Source: Carnobacterium funditum DSM 5970
Lineage (GTDB): Bacteria; Bacillota; Bacilli; Lactobacillales; Carnobacteriaceae
Reading direction: 5' to 3'
Assembly (NCBI RefSeq): GCF_000744185.1
Contig: NZ_JQLL01000001.1
Span: 806,001 to 870,000 of the forward strand
DNA length: 64,000 nucleotides
Part shown: positions 36,791 to 46,785 of the stretch, piece by piece
Position numbering within the stretch: the stretch's first letter is position 1
Layout of the letters: every line of letters begins with the position of its first letter
Program-made: the position numbers and the translations under genes
Notes under the pieces: model-generated
Database searches by the model: none
What the model was told of the DNA's origin: nothing
Seen by the model: the letters and a program-made list of their open reading frames with translations, nothing else

Positions 36791-37978
36791 TTATCGTTGT
36801 TTTAAAAGAATCGCTAACTTTTTTTCATCATCATATTGTCGAATCATTTCTTTGTAAAATTGTATCACTTTTTCTCCAAATAATTCTGATGATAACATTT
36901 CAAATAAACTTTCTCGGTTTTTTTCTATATTTTCAGTATTTATATTTAACGTTTTTTCCGTCAAGCACTGATAAATAGTATTCGCTAATTCTTCATCATT
37001 TTTAAAAGTTGCTCCAAAATCCCCATTATGAGTCAACATTTCTGTGTACTCATTGTGTCTTGCCACAATATTTGTTCCAGATGCTATCGACTCAATATAT
37101 GTTAATCCTTGTGATTCCGAATCAGAAGCGCTTACGAATAAATCAGCAGCTTGGTAGTAGGCTTGTACTTGAGAATTTTCTACTTCTCCTACGAAAAAAA
37201 TTGACTTGGTCAGATTTAACTCTTGCACTAAACGTTCCAGTTCTTGCTTTTCTGGACCATCTCCAACAATAAGTAACTTTGTTGCCGGCTTTTTAATTAA
37301 GACTTCTGGCATAGCTGTAATAAGACTATCAATACTCTTTTCTTTAGCAACTCTCCCCAAAGATAAAAGCAAAGGTACCTCGCTACTAAAAGACAACTCT
37401 GTCCGTATATCTCTTGTTGTTTTTTTAAAAAAATTTTCTAAAATAATTCCAGTAGGTATAATTACTATCTTTGAAGTAACGTCATAATTTAATAATTGAC
37501 GTGCTGCTTTTTTACTCGGTGCTATAATACCAGTAGATTTATTACAAAATAATTTTGAAGCAATTTTAACATGATTCGGACGAAGAATTTTTCCTTTTCC
37601 AATGTAATGAAGATAATCTTCATACATTGTGTGGTAAGTATGGACACATGGAATTTTTAGTTGGTGTGCAATATATTTACCAGTTAGTCCCAGACTAAAT
37701 TCTGTTTGAGTGTGAATGATATCTAAGCCTTGTTCTCTAGCTATTTTGACTGCTCGATGCAAACCTTTTATTGCAATTCGACGATCTTGAAATGAAAAAA
37801 AAGGTAAACTTGGCAATCGGATAATCCCTTCCTCGTTATCTTTCACTTTAGGATCAGTAGTAGTAAAAATGATGACAACATGTCCTTGTCGCTCAAGTTC
37901 TCTTTTTAATGCCTCTATCGAACTTGCTACTCCGCTTATTTGTGGAAAATAAGTATCAGTAAAAATTCCAACTTTCAT
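36791..37978 (-). CDS. 1,2-diacylglycerol 3-glucosyltransferase (LafA/alMGS-like)
   Basis: A 395-residue GT4 enzyme. The start MKVGIFTDTYFPQISGVASSIEAL, the HTQTEFSLGLTGKYIA and HTYHTMYEDYLHYI segments and the EX7E motif ESQGLTYIE are typical of alpha-monoglucosyl-diacylglycerol synthases, which transfer glucose from UDP-glucose to diacylglycerol at the inner membrane face. With the next gene it would form a two-step glycolipid anchor pathway. AAAGGGGTG precedes the ATG. Its 780-bp upstream gap contains a decayed gene. Confidence 0.84.
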   Translation of the reverse strand: MKVGIFTDTYFPQISGVASSIEALKRELERQGHVVIIFTTTDPKVKDNEEGIIRLPSLPFFSFQDRRIAIKGLHRAVKIAREQGLDIIHTQTEFSLGLTGKYIAHQLKIPCVHTYHTMYEDYLHYIGKGKILRPNHVKIASKLFCNKSTGIIAPSKKAARQLLNYDVTSKIVIIPTGIILENFFKKTTRDIRTELSFSSEVPLLLSLGRVAKEKSIDSLITAMPEVLIKKPATKLLIVGDGPEKQELERLVQELNLTKSIFFVGEVENSQVQAYYQAADLFVSASDSESQGLTYIESIASGTNIVARHNEYTEMLTHNGDFGATFKNDEELANTIYQCLTEKTLNINTENIEKNRESLFEMLSSELFGEKVIQFYKEMIRQYDDEKKLAILLKQR

Positions 37979-38255
37979 TTAATTTCACCCCTTTGTTTGA
38001 TTATACTTCGTTTTATGTAAAAACATAAATATTAGCCTTTATATAATCAAAAAACCTTGAAATAGATTACATTTTCAAAAATAGTTCTACGTTTACTAAC
38101 ATTGCTGGAAAAGATTAGTCTTCAATTATTCGTATTTTTGAACTTATTGTCTGATGCTATTTCTATTAATCTTCAGTTTCATATTAAATATGAAATAATC
38201 CAGTTCTCATAATTCAATAAATTTCTACAACAATAAACAACTCAATTAAGAAAGT

Positions 38256-38668
38256 TAATTTTAATACCTCTTATTTCCCCATTAGAATAACGGCATTACA
38301 ACAAAGATAATAAAAGGTATTTTTAAGATAAGGAAAATATTTTCTTGAGGTTTTGATACGTATTTCTATAATAAAGAGACTTCCTTACTTATCTCTCTAC
38401 TTGAAGTTTCTTTTAATTCATTGTAATTATTTTCTTAAACCGCTTTAATAATCGATTAATAGCGCTGATAAGTAGTAGTTGATATTACACCGTAGACTAA
38501 CATTGCAGATACAATGGTGGATTCAAAGCGCTATCCGAACATAAAATAGTAGGAGCGAGTTTTATATTCCCCGCCATTATATTGACCGTGTTTAATAAAA
38601 TTGCATTTGAATTGACTATTTACATCTTGAATATCTAGTATTTCTAGACTATCCTTTGAAGTAGTCAA
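38256..38668 (-). pseudogene. Decayed small membrane protein gene
   Basis: One minus-strand frame from a TTG at 38668 (preceded at 5 bases by AAGAAGGA) reads protein-like for over 130 codons but has at least four internal stops: FMFG*RFES, YQRY*SII, KAV*ENN and VSLL*KYV, ending around FVVMPLF*. If the stops are read as substitutions, two membrane helices (VSAMLVYGVISTTTY and FLILKIPFIIFVVMPLF) flank a charged helix. I do not recognise the family. The rest of the 37979-38757 gap, apart from a 9-bp inverted repeat (ends at 38667 and 38725), shows nothing. Confidence 0.4.
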
Positions 38669-38750
38669 GTGAGTCCTTCTTAGTTGTAAGTTTTCGTCGA
38701 CTATTATTTTACAGGAGAACTCACTTGTTTTCTATTTATATTTAAAGAAC

Positions 38751-38836
38751 ATAAAAAATGACGCTAGTGATTCTTTCACCAACGTCATATATACAACCAA
38801 AAAACGTTGAAATCAAAAGATTTCAACGTTTTTTAC
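38751..38836 (-). terminator. Two tandem terminators after ptsI
   Basis: First, directly after the ptsI stop, minus-strand ACGTTGAAATC-TTTT-GATTTCAACGTTTTTT (38833-38802). Second, ATGACGTTGGTGA-AAGAA-TCACTAGCGTCATTTTTT (38788-38753). Both have a strong stem and a T-tract. Confidence 0.88.
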
Positions 38837-38837
38837 T

Positions 38838-40559
38838 TTATTTTGTATATTCTTCAACTAGGCTAACGACTTCTTCAGCTGTATCACAATCATTGATTGC
38901 TTTATCTGCTAATTCAGCCATTTTTGTTGAGTCTAAACGTTTCATTAAGCTACGTGTTTTCAAAATGCTTGATGAACTCATCGAAAACTCGTCAAGTCCA
39001 AGTCCTATCAATAATGGTACTGCGGTTTGATCTCCAGCCATTTCTCCACACATACCTGTCCATTTGCCTTCTTTGTGAGAGGCATCAATCACGGTTTTAA
39101 TTAAACGTAGTATTGATGGATTATATGGTTGATACAAGTAAGAAACTCGTTCATTCATGCGATCTGCTGCCATAGTATATTGAATCAAATCATTGGTTCC
39201 AATACTGAAGAAATCTACTTCTTTAGCAAATTTATCGGCAAGTACAGCTGCAGCAGGAATCTCAATCATGATACCGACTTCAATATCATCTGAAACAGCA
39301 ATGCCTTCATTTTCTAATTTTTCTTTCTCTCCTAGCAACATAGCTTTAGCTTTACGGAATTCTCCTAAAGTTGCAATCATTGGGAACATGATACGCAATT
39401 TACCAAAAACAGAAGCACGCAATAATGCACGCAATTGTGTTTTAAACATTTCTGGTTCTGTTAGGCAGATACGAATTGCACGGTATCCTAAAAACGGATT
39501 CATCTCATGAGGCAGTGTTAGATAAGCGAGTTCTTTATCTCCACCGATATCCATTGTTCTAACAACAACTGATTTGTCTCCCATACCTTCTAAGATAGTT
39601 TTATAGGCTTCAAATTGAGCTTCTTCAGTTGGGAAGTCAGGTGAATCCATATAAAGGAACTCAGTACGGTACAACCCAATAGCTTCTCCACCATTATCTT
39701 TAACCCCAACTAAGTCTTTAGGTGTTCCAATATTGGCAGCTAGTTCAATATGTTTCCCATCAGCAGTATATGTTTTTTCATTTTTCAACTTATTCCATTC
39801 TACTTTTTGAGCTGCAAATTGTTTTGCTTTTTCTTCGTAAGCAGAAATATCAGTCTCATCTGGATGAACTAATACGTCACCTTCTAGACCATCTACAATA
39901 ATGTTGTCTCCTTCTTTAACTAAATCTGTTATAGTTTTAGTTCCAACAATTGCTGGAATTTCAAGAGAACGTGCCATAATTGCTGAGTGAGAAGTCCGCC
40001 CGCCAATATCTGTTACAAAAGCTTTTACATATTTACGGTTTAATTGAGCTGTGTCACTTGGAGTTAAGTCATGTGCGATAACGATTACTTCTTCATCAAT
40101 CATTGATGGGTTGGGTAACCTTACCCCTAAAAGATGACTCAATATACGCTTTGTAACGTCTTTAATGTCAGCAGCACGTTCTTGCATGTAAGGATTGTCT
40201 TCCATCCCTTCAAAGATACCGATAAACATATCTGTTACTTCTTTAAGTGCGCTTTCAGCATTTACTTTATTATCGCTTATGTTACTTTCGATACTCCCAA
40301 TTAACTCAGGATCAGAAAGAACCATCAAATGTGCATCAAAAACTTGAGCTTCTTTTTCGCCTAAAGCTTCAGCAGCTTTAGAACGAATCAGCTCAAGTTC
40401 TTGCTTAGCTTTATTTAAGGCATTTTTTAAACGGTCTATTTCTGAATCAGAATTTTCAACTGAGATTTTGTCGAAAGATAAATTGGGCTGAACAAGAAGA
40501 TAAGCTTTTGCTGTAGCAATGCCGTCACTTGCTGCAATCCCTTTTAATTTTTCAACCAT
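38838..40559 (-). CDS. ptsI: PTS enzyme I
   Basis: Phosphoenolpyruvate:protein phosphotransferase, the first phosphorelay enzyme for PTS sugar uptake; passes phosphate from PEP to HPr. The phospho-histidine is His191 in [14 protein letters not shown]; the PEP-binding domain shows [11 protein letters not shown] and [18 protein letters not shown]. 573 residues is full length. It starts within the TAATG that ends ptsH, so translation is coupled. Two terminators follow. Confidence 0.98.
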   Translation of the reverse strand: MVEKLKGIAASDGIATAKAYLLVQPNLSFDKISVENSDSEIDRLKNALNKAKQELELIRSKAAEALGEKEAQVFDAHLMVLSDPELIGSIESNISDNKVNAESALKEVTDMFIGIFEGMEDNPYMQERAADIKDVTKRILSHLLGVRLPNPSMIDEEVIVIAHDLTPSDTAQLNRKYVKAFVTDIGGRTSHSAIMARSLEIPAIVGTKTITDLVKEGDNIIVDGLEGDVLVHPDETDISAYEEKAKQFAAQKVEWNKLKNEKTYTADGKHIELAANIGTPKDLVGVKDNGGEAIGLYRTEFLYMDSPDFPTEEAQFEAYKTILEGMGDKSVVVRTMDIGGDKELAYLTLPHEMNPFLGYRAIRICLTEPEMFKTQLRALLRASVFGKLRIMFPMIATLGEFRKAKAMLLGEKEKLENEGIAVSDDIEVGIMIEIPAAAVLADKFAKEVDFFSIGTNDLIQYTMAADRMNERVSYLYQPYNPSILRLIKTVIDASHKEGKWTGMCGEMAGDQTAVPLLIGLGLDEFSMSSSSILKTRSLMKRLDSTKMAELADKAINDCDTAEEVVSLVEEYTK

Positions 40560-40825
40560 TACTCAGCTAAACCTTCTTTCTTCATTGTTTCTTCGATGCT
40601 TGAGATTGCTTCTGCTTCATCAGTACCATTTGCACTAATAACAACTTCTGCACCTTGGCCAACGCCTAATGACATTACACCCATGATAGATTTTAAGTTT
40701 ACAGATTTACCTTTGTATTCAAGATTGATATCTGAGCTAAATTTACTAGCTGTTTGTACCAATAAAGTTGCTGGACGTGCATGAATCCCTGTTTCAGCTA
40801 TTACATGAAAATCGCGTTTTTCCAT
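40559..40825 (-). CDS. ptsH: Phosphocarrier protein HPr
   Basis: 88-residue phosphocarrier between enzyme I and the sugar-specific EIIs. His15 lies in TGIHARPAT. The regulatory serine Ser46 is in [13 protein letters not shown], the site phosphorylated by HPr kinase in Firmicutes for CcpA-dependent catabolite control. AAAGGAG lies about 9 bases before the ATG. The 190-base upstream gap probably holds the ptsHI promoter, but no site there is clear. Confidence 0.98.
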   Translation of the reverse strand: MEKRDFHVIAETGIHARPATLLVQTASKFSSDINLEYKGKSVNLKSIMGVMSLGVGQGAEVVISANGTDEAEAISSIEETMKKEGLAE

Positions 40826-41015
40826 TATGTTTGATCTCCTTTTAATAAAAAATAATTTTATGAGGGTTCTCTCTATAGTAGTTGTTTTCCAAACAGTTTT
40901 GTTTAAAGAACACGCTATTTAAAAATAACCCTTACATCTTCATAGGTTACCATTTTTAATAAGATTCTACAACTACTTTCTTTTTTTTCTTTGTATCATG
41001 TTGTTTATTACCAGT

Positions 41016-41216
41016 TTATTCGATTGAATTATAATGATAACTAACTTCACCATAGTGGTTTGCTTTGCCAATAATCGAATTTTTTTTTGGATGATTTAAC
41101 CAGATTTCTCTGAACTTCATAAAATCCTCTTTTTTTATAATGATTTCTTCCATTTCGCCTCTTACTAACTTCTCAACATTTTCTTCAATTTGACTATTAT
41201 CCATTTTAGTTGTCAT
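41016..41216 (-). CDS. Small hypothetical protein divergent from clpE
   Basis: A 66-residue charged protein without membrane helix or signal. The N-terminal half is acidic (IEENVEKLVRGEMEEIII); the C-terminal part contains FREIWLNHPKKNSIIGKANHYGEVSY. I do not recognise a named family. AGAAGGGG lies 1-2 bases before the first ATG and 13 before the next one (41204), so the start is unclear. Base composition and residue mix are compatible with a real gene. Confidence 0.6.
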   Translation of the reverse strand: MTTKMDNSQIEENVEKLVRGEMEEIIIKKEDFMKFREIWLNHPKKNSIIGKANHYGEVSYHYNSIE

Positions 41217-41294
41217 TCCCCTTCTAAAGTGAAATCCTTATTTAATAAATGTTTATTGTACTCTAACTTTTTGATAAAAGATAGAACAATTCAC

Positions 41295-41349
41295 TTGAAT
41301 GTCAGACAAGGTCAGTGTATAATAAAAAACAAGGTCAGGGAAGGTCAAA
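41295..41349 (+). promoter_or_regulatory. clpE promoter with two CtsR operators
   Basis: TTGAAT (41295-41300), 17-base spacer, TATAAT (41318-41323). Two CtsR-type heptad direct repeats overlap it: TGTCAGACAAGGTCAGT (41300-41316) fills the spacer, and GGTCAGGGAAGGTCAAA (41333-41349) lies just past the start point. Each has two heptads separated by three bases, as in the CtsR consensus. This predicts heat-inducible repression by CtsR, encoded elsewhere. Confidence 0.87.
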
Positions 41350-41404
41350 CACAAAAACCATCTTCTATACCTTAAAAATTAATCATCGAAAGGTTGTGTG
41401 CTAT

Positions 41405-43642
41405 ATGTTATGCCAAAATTGTCATCAACAAGATGCAACTATTCATTTATATACAAATATGAATGGTCAAAAAGGCCAATTAGATATCTGCCAAAATTGT
41501 TACCGTTTATTAAAGGAAGCAAACAGTAAAGGAACTAGTCAAAATAATCGCCAAACTCCACAAGATCCTTTTGGTTTAGGTAATTTAGATGATTTTTTCC
41601 GTTCTATAAATTCGCCTAAACAGAATGATCAAAATTTCGAACCTACTCAAAATATTCATAGTGGTGGGAGCGGACAACCTCCTACAAATAAAATAACTGG
41701 CCTCTTAGGAGAATATGGTACGAATGTAACTGATTTAGCAAGAAATGGTGCTATCGATCCTATTATTGGTCGCAATAAAGAAATTGAGCGTGTGATTGAA
41801 ATCTTGAATCGTCGTACAAAGAATAATCCCGTTTTAATCGGTGAACCAGGTGTTGGTAAAACAGCTGTAGTAGAAGGTTTAGCTCTAAAAATTGTAAATG
41901 CTGAAGTACCTGAAAAATTAATGAATAAAGAAGTTATTCAATTAGATGTTGCCTCTTTAGTACAAGGAACTGGTGTCCGAGGACAATTTGAAGAACGGAT
42001 GCAGCAATTAATGGATGAAATGAAAAAAAATCCAAAAATCATTCTTTTTATAGATGAAGTTCACGAAATTGTAGGGGCCGGCAGTGCAGAGGGTAGTATG
42101 GATGCGGGGAATATGTTAAAACCAGCTTTAGCACGTGGTGAACTACAAATGGTTGGAGCTACTACTCTAAAAGAATATCGTACTATTGAAAAAGACGCAG
42201 CTTTAGAGCGACGTTTACAACCTGTCCGCGTAAGTGAACCTTCAGTAGACGAAACCATTGATATTCTAAAAGGTATCCAAAACAAATACGAGGAGTATCA
42301 CCAAGTAACTTACACTGATGAAGCAATCCGGGATGCTGTTCTTTTATCTAACCGATATATTCAGGATCGTTTCTTACCAGATAAAGCTATTGATTTACTT
42401 GATGAATCTGGTTCTAAAAAGAACTTGACGATTCAAGTAGTTGATCCAAAAGTTATTGAGGATAAAATTGCTGAAGCTGCTCAACAAAAACAAGTAGCTT
42501 TAAAGAAAGAAGATTATGAAAAAGCTGCGTTCTATCGTGATCAAGCAGTAAAATTTTCAGCTATGCGCGATAAACAAACTATTCAGTCCGAGGAACGTCC
42601 TATTGTCACGGAAAAAGATATGGTTCATATCATTGAAACTAAAACCAATATACCAGTGGGTGAACTTAAAGAAAAAGAACAAACACAACTTCGTAGCTTA
42701 GAAACTGACTTGCGTAAACATGTCATTGGACAAAATCAAGCAATCGAAAAAATTTCTAAAGCTATCCGCAGAAGTCGTATCGGTTTGAATAAAAAAAATC
42801 GCCCGATTGGATCATTTTTATTCGTCGGGCCAACAGGTGTTGGTAAAACAGAATTAGCTAAACAACTAGCTTTAGAGCTCTTTGGCAACAAAGAGGCTTA
42901 TATTCGCTTTGATATGAGCGAATACATGGAGAAACACAGCGTCTCTAAATTAATTGGTTCCCCTCCAGGATATGTAGGCTATGACGAAGCAGGACAACTA
43001 ACTGAGAAAGTTCGTCATAATCCATACAGTATTTTGCTCTTAGATGAAATTGAAAAAGCACATCCAGATGTTTTACACATGTTTTTACAAATTTTGGAAG
43101 ATGGTCGTCTAACTGACGCACAAGGTCGTACCGTTAGTTTCGAAGATACCATAATTATTATGACTAGTAATGCTGGTAGTGGTTCAATAGAAGCAAATGT
43201 TGGTTTTGCAGCCGCTAAAGGTAATCAAAAATCCGTGTTAAATCATTTGACTGATTTCTTTAAGCCAGAATTCATTAACCGTTTTGATGCAATTGTTGAA
43301 TTTAATTCCTTAAAACAAGAACACCTACTTGTAATTGTTGACTTGATGTTACAAGATGTTAACGATATGCTTAAAGATCAGGGAATTAGTATAAAAGCTG
43401 ATGAACTTGCTAAGAAAAAATTAGTTGAACTAGGATACGATCCTCAACTAGGAGCTCGACCATTACGTCGCATCATTCAAGAACAAATAGAAGATCGCAT
43501 TGCTGATTTTTATATTGATTACCCAGAAATCAAAAAATTAGCAGCTTCAATTAATGAATATGATGAGATTATCGTAACATCTGAACAAGACATCACTTCA
43601 ATAACAAAGGCAAATCAAACTACTAACGAAACGGCTAAATAA
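41405..43642 (+). CDS. clpE: ATP-dependent Clp protease ATPase ClpE
   Basis: HSP100 unfoldase that feeds ClpP and is part of the heat and misfolding response. The N-terminal zinc finger has CQNC pairs near residues 3-6 and 34-37, the ClpE mark. AAA1 has [13 protein letters not shown]; a UVR domain ([17 protein letters not shown]) lies between; AAA2 has [13 protein letters not shown] and the ClpP-facing C-terminus. The ATG at 41405 (745 residues) puts the zinc finger at the extreme N-terminus; upstream codons overlap the promoter and operators. A hairpin follows. Confidence 0.97.
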   Translation: MLCQNCHQQDATIHLYTNMNGQKGQLDICQNCYRLLKEANSKGTSQNNRQTPQDPFGLGNLDDFFRSINSPKQNDQNFEPTQNIHSGGSGQPPTNKITGLLGEYGTNVTDLARNGAIDPIIGRNKEIERVIEILNRRTKNNPVLIGEPGVGKTAVVEGLALKIVNAEVPEKLMNKEVIQLDVASLVQGTGVRGQFEERMQQLMDEMKKNPKIILFIDEVHEIVGAGSAEGSMDAGNMLKPALARGELQMVGATTLKEYRTIEKDAALERRLQPVRVSEPSVDETIDILKGIQNKYEEYHQVTYTDEAIRDAVLLSNRYIQDRFLPDKAIDLLDESGSKKNLTIQVVDPKVIEDKIAEAAQQKQVALKKEDYEKAAFYRDQAVKFSAMRDKQTIQSEERPIVTEKDMVHIIETKTNIPVGELKEKEQTQLRSLETDLRKHVIGQNQAIEKISKAIRRSRIGLNKKNRPIGSFLFVGPTGVGKTELAKQLALELFGNKEAYIRFDMSEYMEKHSVSKLIGSPPGYVGYDEAGQLTEKVRHNPYSILLLDEIEKAHPDVLHMFLQILEDGRLTDAQGRTVSFEDTIIIMTSNAGSGSIEANVGFAAAKGNQKSVLNHLTDFFKPEFINRFDAIVEFNSLKQEHLLVIVDLMLQDVNDMLKDQGISIKADELAKKKLVELGYDPQLGARPLRRIIQEQIEDRIADFYIDYPEIKKLAASINEYDEIIVTSEQDITSITKANQTTNETAK

Positions 43643-43655
43643 ATTTTATTCATTC

Positions 43656-43692
43656 AAAAAACTGTTTAGACGATATTCTAGACAGTCTTTGA
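43656..43692 (+). terminator. Probable terminator of clpE
   Basis: ACTGTTTAGA-CGATAT-TCTAGACAGT with a modest T-rich tail. Confidence 0.65.
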
Positions 43693-43757
43693 TTATATAT
43701 TTCAGAATAATTTTTCTGTTTTTTATATTGTATTCTGTTTCACTCAATTAATATGCT

Positions 43758-43786
43758 TTGAATTTACTAACTATTAATTATATAAT
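43758..43786 (+). promoter_or_regulatory. SigA-type promoter of the DUF1827 gene
   Basis: TTGAAT (43758-43763), 17-base spacer, TATAAT (43781-43786), 37 bases before the ATG. Confidence 0.82.
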
Positions 43787-43823
43787 GGCCTTAATATAAT
43801 AGATTTAAAAAAGAGGTGAAAAA

Positions 43824-44105
43824 ATGAAGCTTATTGACGTTACCAATAGCCATATAGATTTAGTAACCGAGCAATTAGGAAGTACTGATGCAAACTTTAT
43901 TAAAGTTTATACATTAGGTCCGACAACTATAATTTTTTCGGGAGCTCCTACTCATGAAGATGTTCTTTTATTAAACAATCACCGTAATATAAAGAATACA
44001 GAGATTCAATACGCCATTGAGAATATTTTAGAGGCGGAACTTAATCAAGTAGATATTTTACACGCTCCTAACATCGTTGAATTATCCATACAAGTAGAAC
44101 AATAA
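43824..44105 (+). CDS. DUF1827 family protein
   Basis: A 93-residue soluble protein matching the DUF1827 family of lactobacillales (MKLIDVTNSHIDLVTEQLGSTD, then VYTLGPTTIIFSGAPTHEDVLL). No function is established. Good GAGGTG site, own consensus promoter and a shared terminator with prfC, so it is a single-gene unit. Confidence 0.85.
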   Translation: MKLIDVTNSHIDLVTEQLGSTDANFIKVYTLGPTTIIFSGAPTHEDVLLLNNHRNIKNTEIQYAIENILEAELNQVDILHAPNIVELSIQVEQ

Positions 44106-44136
44106 TTATTTCTTTTTTCCCCTTCCTTTATAAATT

Positions 44137-44281
44137 GGCTAGGACATAAATATTTTCCACAAAAAAAATTGTCTTCTTCCTTTAAAGTTAAATAGAAATA
44201 TAAAAAAATACACTCCCACTAATGAGTAAATAATTCATTAGTTTTGGGAGTGTATTTTTTTAAGGACTTTTTGTCCTAGCC
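44137..44281. terminator. Nested palindrome and bidirectional terminator
   Basis: Outer inverted repeat GGCTAGGACA (44137-44146) and TGTCCTAGCC (44272-44281) encloses a long hairpin with arms AAAAAAATACACTCCCA and TGGGAGTGTATTTTTTT and inner CTAATGA/TCATTAG. It lies between two converging genes and serves both. The outer ends resemble the GGCTGGGACA/TGTCCCAGCC ends of interspersed intergenic elements in related genera. Confidence 0.75.
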
Positions 44282-44294
44282 CCTTATTTCATTT

Positions 44295-45878
44295 TTAAAG
44301 CAACGATGTCAATTCTACATTTGGATACTTATCTGCAAACCAGTGCATAGCAAATTTGTTTTCAAATAAGAATAAAGGTTGATCATAACGATCGCGAACA
44401 AGTAAATTTCGACTAGATGACATACTTGTATCCAATTGTTCTGGCTTAATCCAACGTGCAATTTTATTCCCTATTGGAGTCATAATCACTTCTGACTTGT
44501 ATTCATGTAGCATCCTATACTGGAAAACTTCAAATTGTAATTGTCCTACTGCTCCCAGAATATAGTCTTCTGTATGGAACGTTTTATACAGTTGAATCGC
44601 TCCCTCTTGTACTAATTGTTGAACACCTTTATGAAAAGATTTTTGTTTCATTACATTTTTTGCTGAAACTTTCATAAAAATTTCAGGTGTAAATTGCGGT
44701 AATTTTTCAAACTCAATATTTTTTTTTCCTTCAAAAATAGTATCACCAATTTGAAAATTACCTGTATCATACAAGCCAATAATATCTCCTGCAACTGCTC
44801 GTTGAACTGTTTCACGGCTCTCAGCCATAAATTGAGTTGAGTTAGATAGTTTTATTTTCTTATTCGTTCTAGCAAGCGTTACATCCATTCCGCGTTCAAA
44901 TTCGCCTGAGCAAATTCGAATGAACGCAATACGGTCACGGTGAGCGGGATTCATGTTTGCTTGTATTTTAAAGATGAAACCTGAAAAATCATCTGCTGTT
45001 GCTGGGATTTTATCGCCTGCCACATCTTTATGAGAAGATGGACTAGGTGCAAAATTCAGAAAAGTATTTAAAAAAGTTTCGACTCCGAAATTAGTTAAAG
45101 CAGATCCAAAAAATACTGGTGTTAATTGTCCAGTTAGAATTTTTTCTTCGGAAAACTTATTTCCTGCTTCATTTAATAACTCGATATCCTCTATCGCTTC
45201 ATCATATAGAGAAGATTTTTTTATAGGATGATCTCCTTCTATTTTACCTTCTGCATTTAATTCAACGATTTTTTCTCCGTCTTTCCCATTTATTTCAGGA
45301 TGATGAATTTCAATCTTTTTATTGTAGTTATCATATAGCCCTAACAAACCTCTTCCCATTCCAATAGGCCAGTTCATAGGATAAGAATCAATTTCCAACA
45401 CTTCTTCAAGTTCTTCTAGTAATTCCAATGGTTCTTTGCCATCGCGGTCAAGCTTATTAATAAAAGTAAAAATTGGAATGCCACGCATGCGACAAACTTG
45501 GAATAATTTCTTAGTTTGAGGTTCAATCCCTTTCCCGCTATCAATAACCATTACTGCACTGTCCACAGCCATTAACGTTCTATACGTATCTTCTGAAAAA
45601 TCTTCATGCCCAGGCGTATCTAGAATATTAATTTTCTTGCCTTGATAGTCGAATTGCATAACTGAACTAGTAACGGATATGCCACGTTGTTTTTCAATTT
45701 CCATCCAGTCAGAAGTTGCAAATTTACCTGTTTTTTTACCTTTCACTGTCCCTGCTTGGCGGATTGCTCCACCAAATAATAAGAGTTGTTCAGTGATTGT
45801 TGTTTTCCCAGCATCCGGATGGGAGATAATCGCAAAAGTTTTTCTTGATTCTACTTCGTCTTTTAATTTCTGTTCCAT
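44295..45878 (-). CDS. prfC: Peptide chain release factor 3
   Basis: GTPase that removes RF1/RF2 from the ribosome after termination. Translational-GTPase motifs are [23 protein letters not shown] (G1), the switch region ending [28 protein letters not shown] (G3) and [13 protein letters not shown] (G4). The ATG at 45878 (527 residues) has GAGGGA 7 bases upstream; the ATG five codons earlier has none. The region 45898-46010 shows no clear promoter. Confidence 0.97.
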   Translation of the reverse strand: MEQKLKDEVESRKTFAIISHPDAGKTTITEQLLLFGGAIRQAGTVKGKKTGKFATSDWMEIEKQRGISVTSSVMQFDYQGKKINILDTPGHEDFSEDTYRTLMAVDSAVMVIDSGKGIEPQTKKLFQVCRMRGIPIFTFINKLDRDGKEPLELLEELEEVLEIDSYPMNWPIGMGRGLLGLYDNYNKKIEIHHPEINGKDGEKIVELNAEGKIEGDHPIKKSSLYDEAIEDIELLNEAGNKFSEEKILTGQLTPVFFGSALTNFGVETFLNTFLNFAPSPSSHKDVAGDKIPATADDFSGFIFKIQANMNPAHRDRIAFIRICSGEFERGMDVTLARTNKKIKLSNSTQFMAESRETVQRAVAGDIIGLYDTGNFQIGDTIFEGKKNIEFEKLPQFTPEIFMKVSAKNVMKQKSFHKGVQQLVQEGAIQLYKTFHTEDYILGAVGQLQFEVFQYRMLHEYKSEVIMTPIGNKIARWIKPEQLDTSMSSSRNLLVRDRYDQPLFLFENKFAMHWFADKYPNVELTSLL

Positions 45879-46010
45879 ATTATTATCCCTCATTTAAATC
45901 ATTATTTAGTCTTTTTATTTACTGGCATGCAGTTACAAGTCAATACCCTTTTCTGTAGAACTCTTCCTTAACTATAATCTAAATAATTATAGCACACTCA
46001 TCAAGATTTT

Positions 46011-46528
46011 TTATTTATTATTAAATCTATATTTCATTGCATAACCCTTTTTCGACCAACTATTCTTTTTATCTCCTTCTTTTAATCTGTTAAAATAATG
46101 TTCTTAACCTTCTTTATAGACTACTATCGCTTGCTCTTCACGAACTAGTTCTTCTTCGACTAATACATCATCAGCAAATAGATAGGCTAATGTACATCCA
46201 TATTGATTTTCTTTTTCTTAAGTAGGTTCATATCTAATAGCTCATTTTTTCCCATTAAATAGTCTGATAAACATTCTTTTGATTCTTTTCCGAATAGTTG
46301 AGTTGCACCAGTCTTAGCTATCGTACTTTCAGAAGTATTCATTAAAAATAGACGTATTTTTTGACTTTCTCCATTTTGATTAAATATAATCGTATCCCCA
46401 TTTATCACTCTTTCTAATTCTATCGATAATCCTTTAGCTTCTAATTCCACTAATGAATTCGTGTTTGGAGAATCTAAAACAAAATAACTTCCTATCATAG
46501 AAAGAAGTACCGCTATAATACCTAACAT
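46011..46528 (-). pseudogene. Broken staphylococcal-nuclease-like (thermonuclease) gene
   Basis: The first 113 codons read a signal peptide/anchor (LGIIAVLLSMIGSYFVL) and the SNase start RVINGDTIIFNQNGESQKIRLFLMNTSES with TQLFGKES, then stop early at 46187. Shifting one base continues the family sequence: YGCTLAYLFADDVLVEEELV followed by EEQAIVVYKEG, then a TAA, then NSWSKKGYAMKYRFN like the typical C-terminus. So at least one frameshift and one nonsense change. The intact enzyme would be a secreted or anchored Ca-dependent nuclease. GAGG precedes the original ATG. Confidence 0.85.
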
Positions 46529-46719
46529 TATTTTTCCTCAAGTTCTTCACTTCCTATTAATAGGTAACTTCACTTTTTCAATCATTATCATATTACACCT
46601 ATCATATGGTAACAACCCGCTTTTCTATTGTAATACAAAAAACTTCTTGACGAAAGATTGAACCAAATAAAGATAGTTTCAATCATTAATTAGTTTCTTT
46701 TCAGTTACTATGCGTAAAA

Positions 46720-46760
46720 TAAAGAAGGAGGAAAGGACAAATGTCCCTTCCTCCTTTCCT
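46720..46760 (-). terminator. Terminator of nox
   Basis: Minus-strand AAGGAGGAAGGGACA-TT-TGTCCTTTCCTCCTT followed by CTTTATTTT. Confidence 0.85.
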
Positions 46761-46785
46761 TCGATTCTAAAAATAGTATCCTAAA

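Noticed and set aside
38256-38668. Stop-codon recoding (for example selenocysteine) as an explanation for the interrupted frame
   Set aside because: The internal stops are of both TAG and TAA type, none lies in a redox motif, and no insertion element is visible; decay is simpler.
40875-40978. Inverted pair TAGTAGTTGT / ACAACTACTT about 90 bases apart upstream of ptsH
   Set aside because: Short arms, wide spacing and AT-rich sequence make chance likely; no promoter or known operator coincides.
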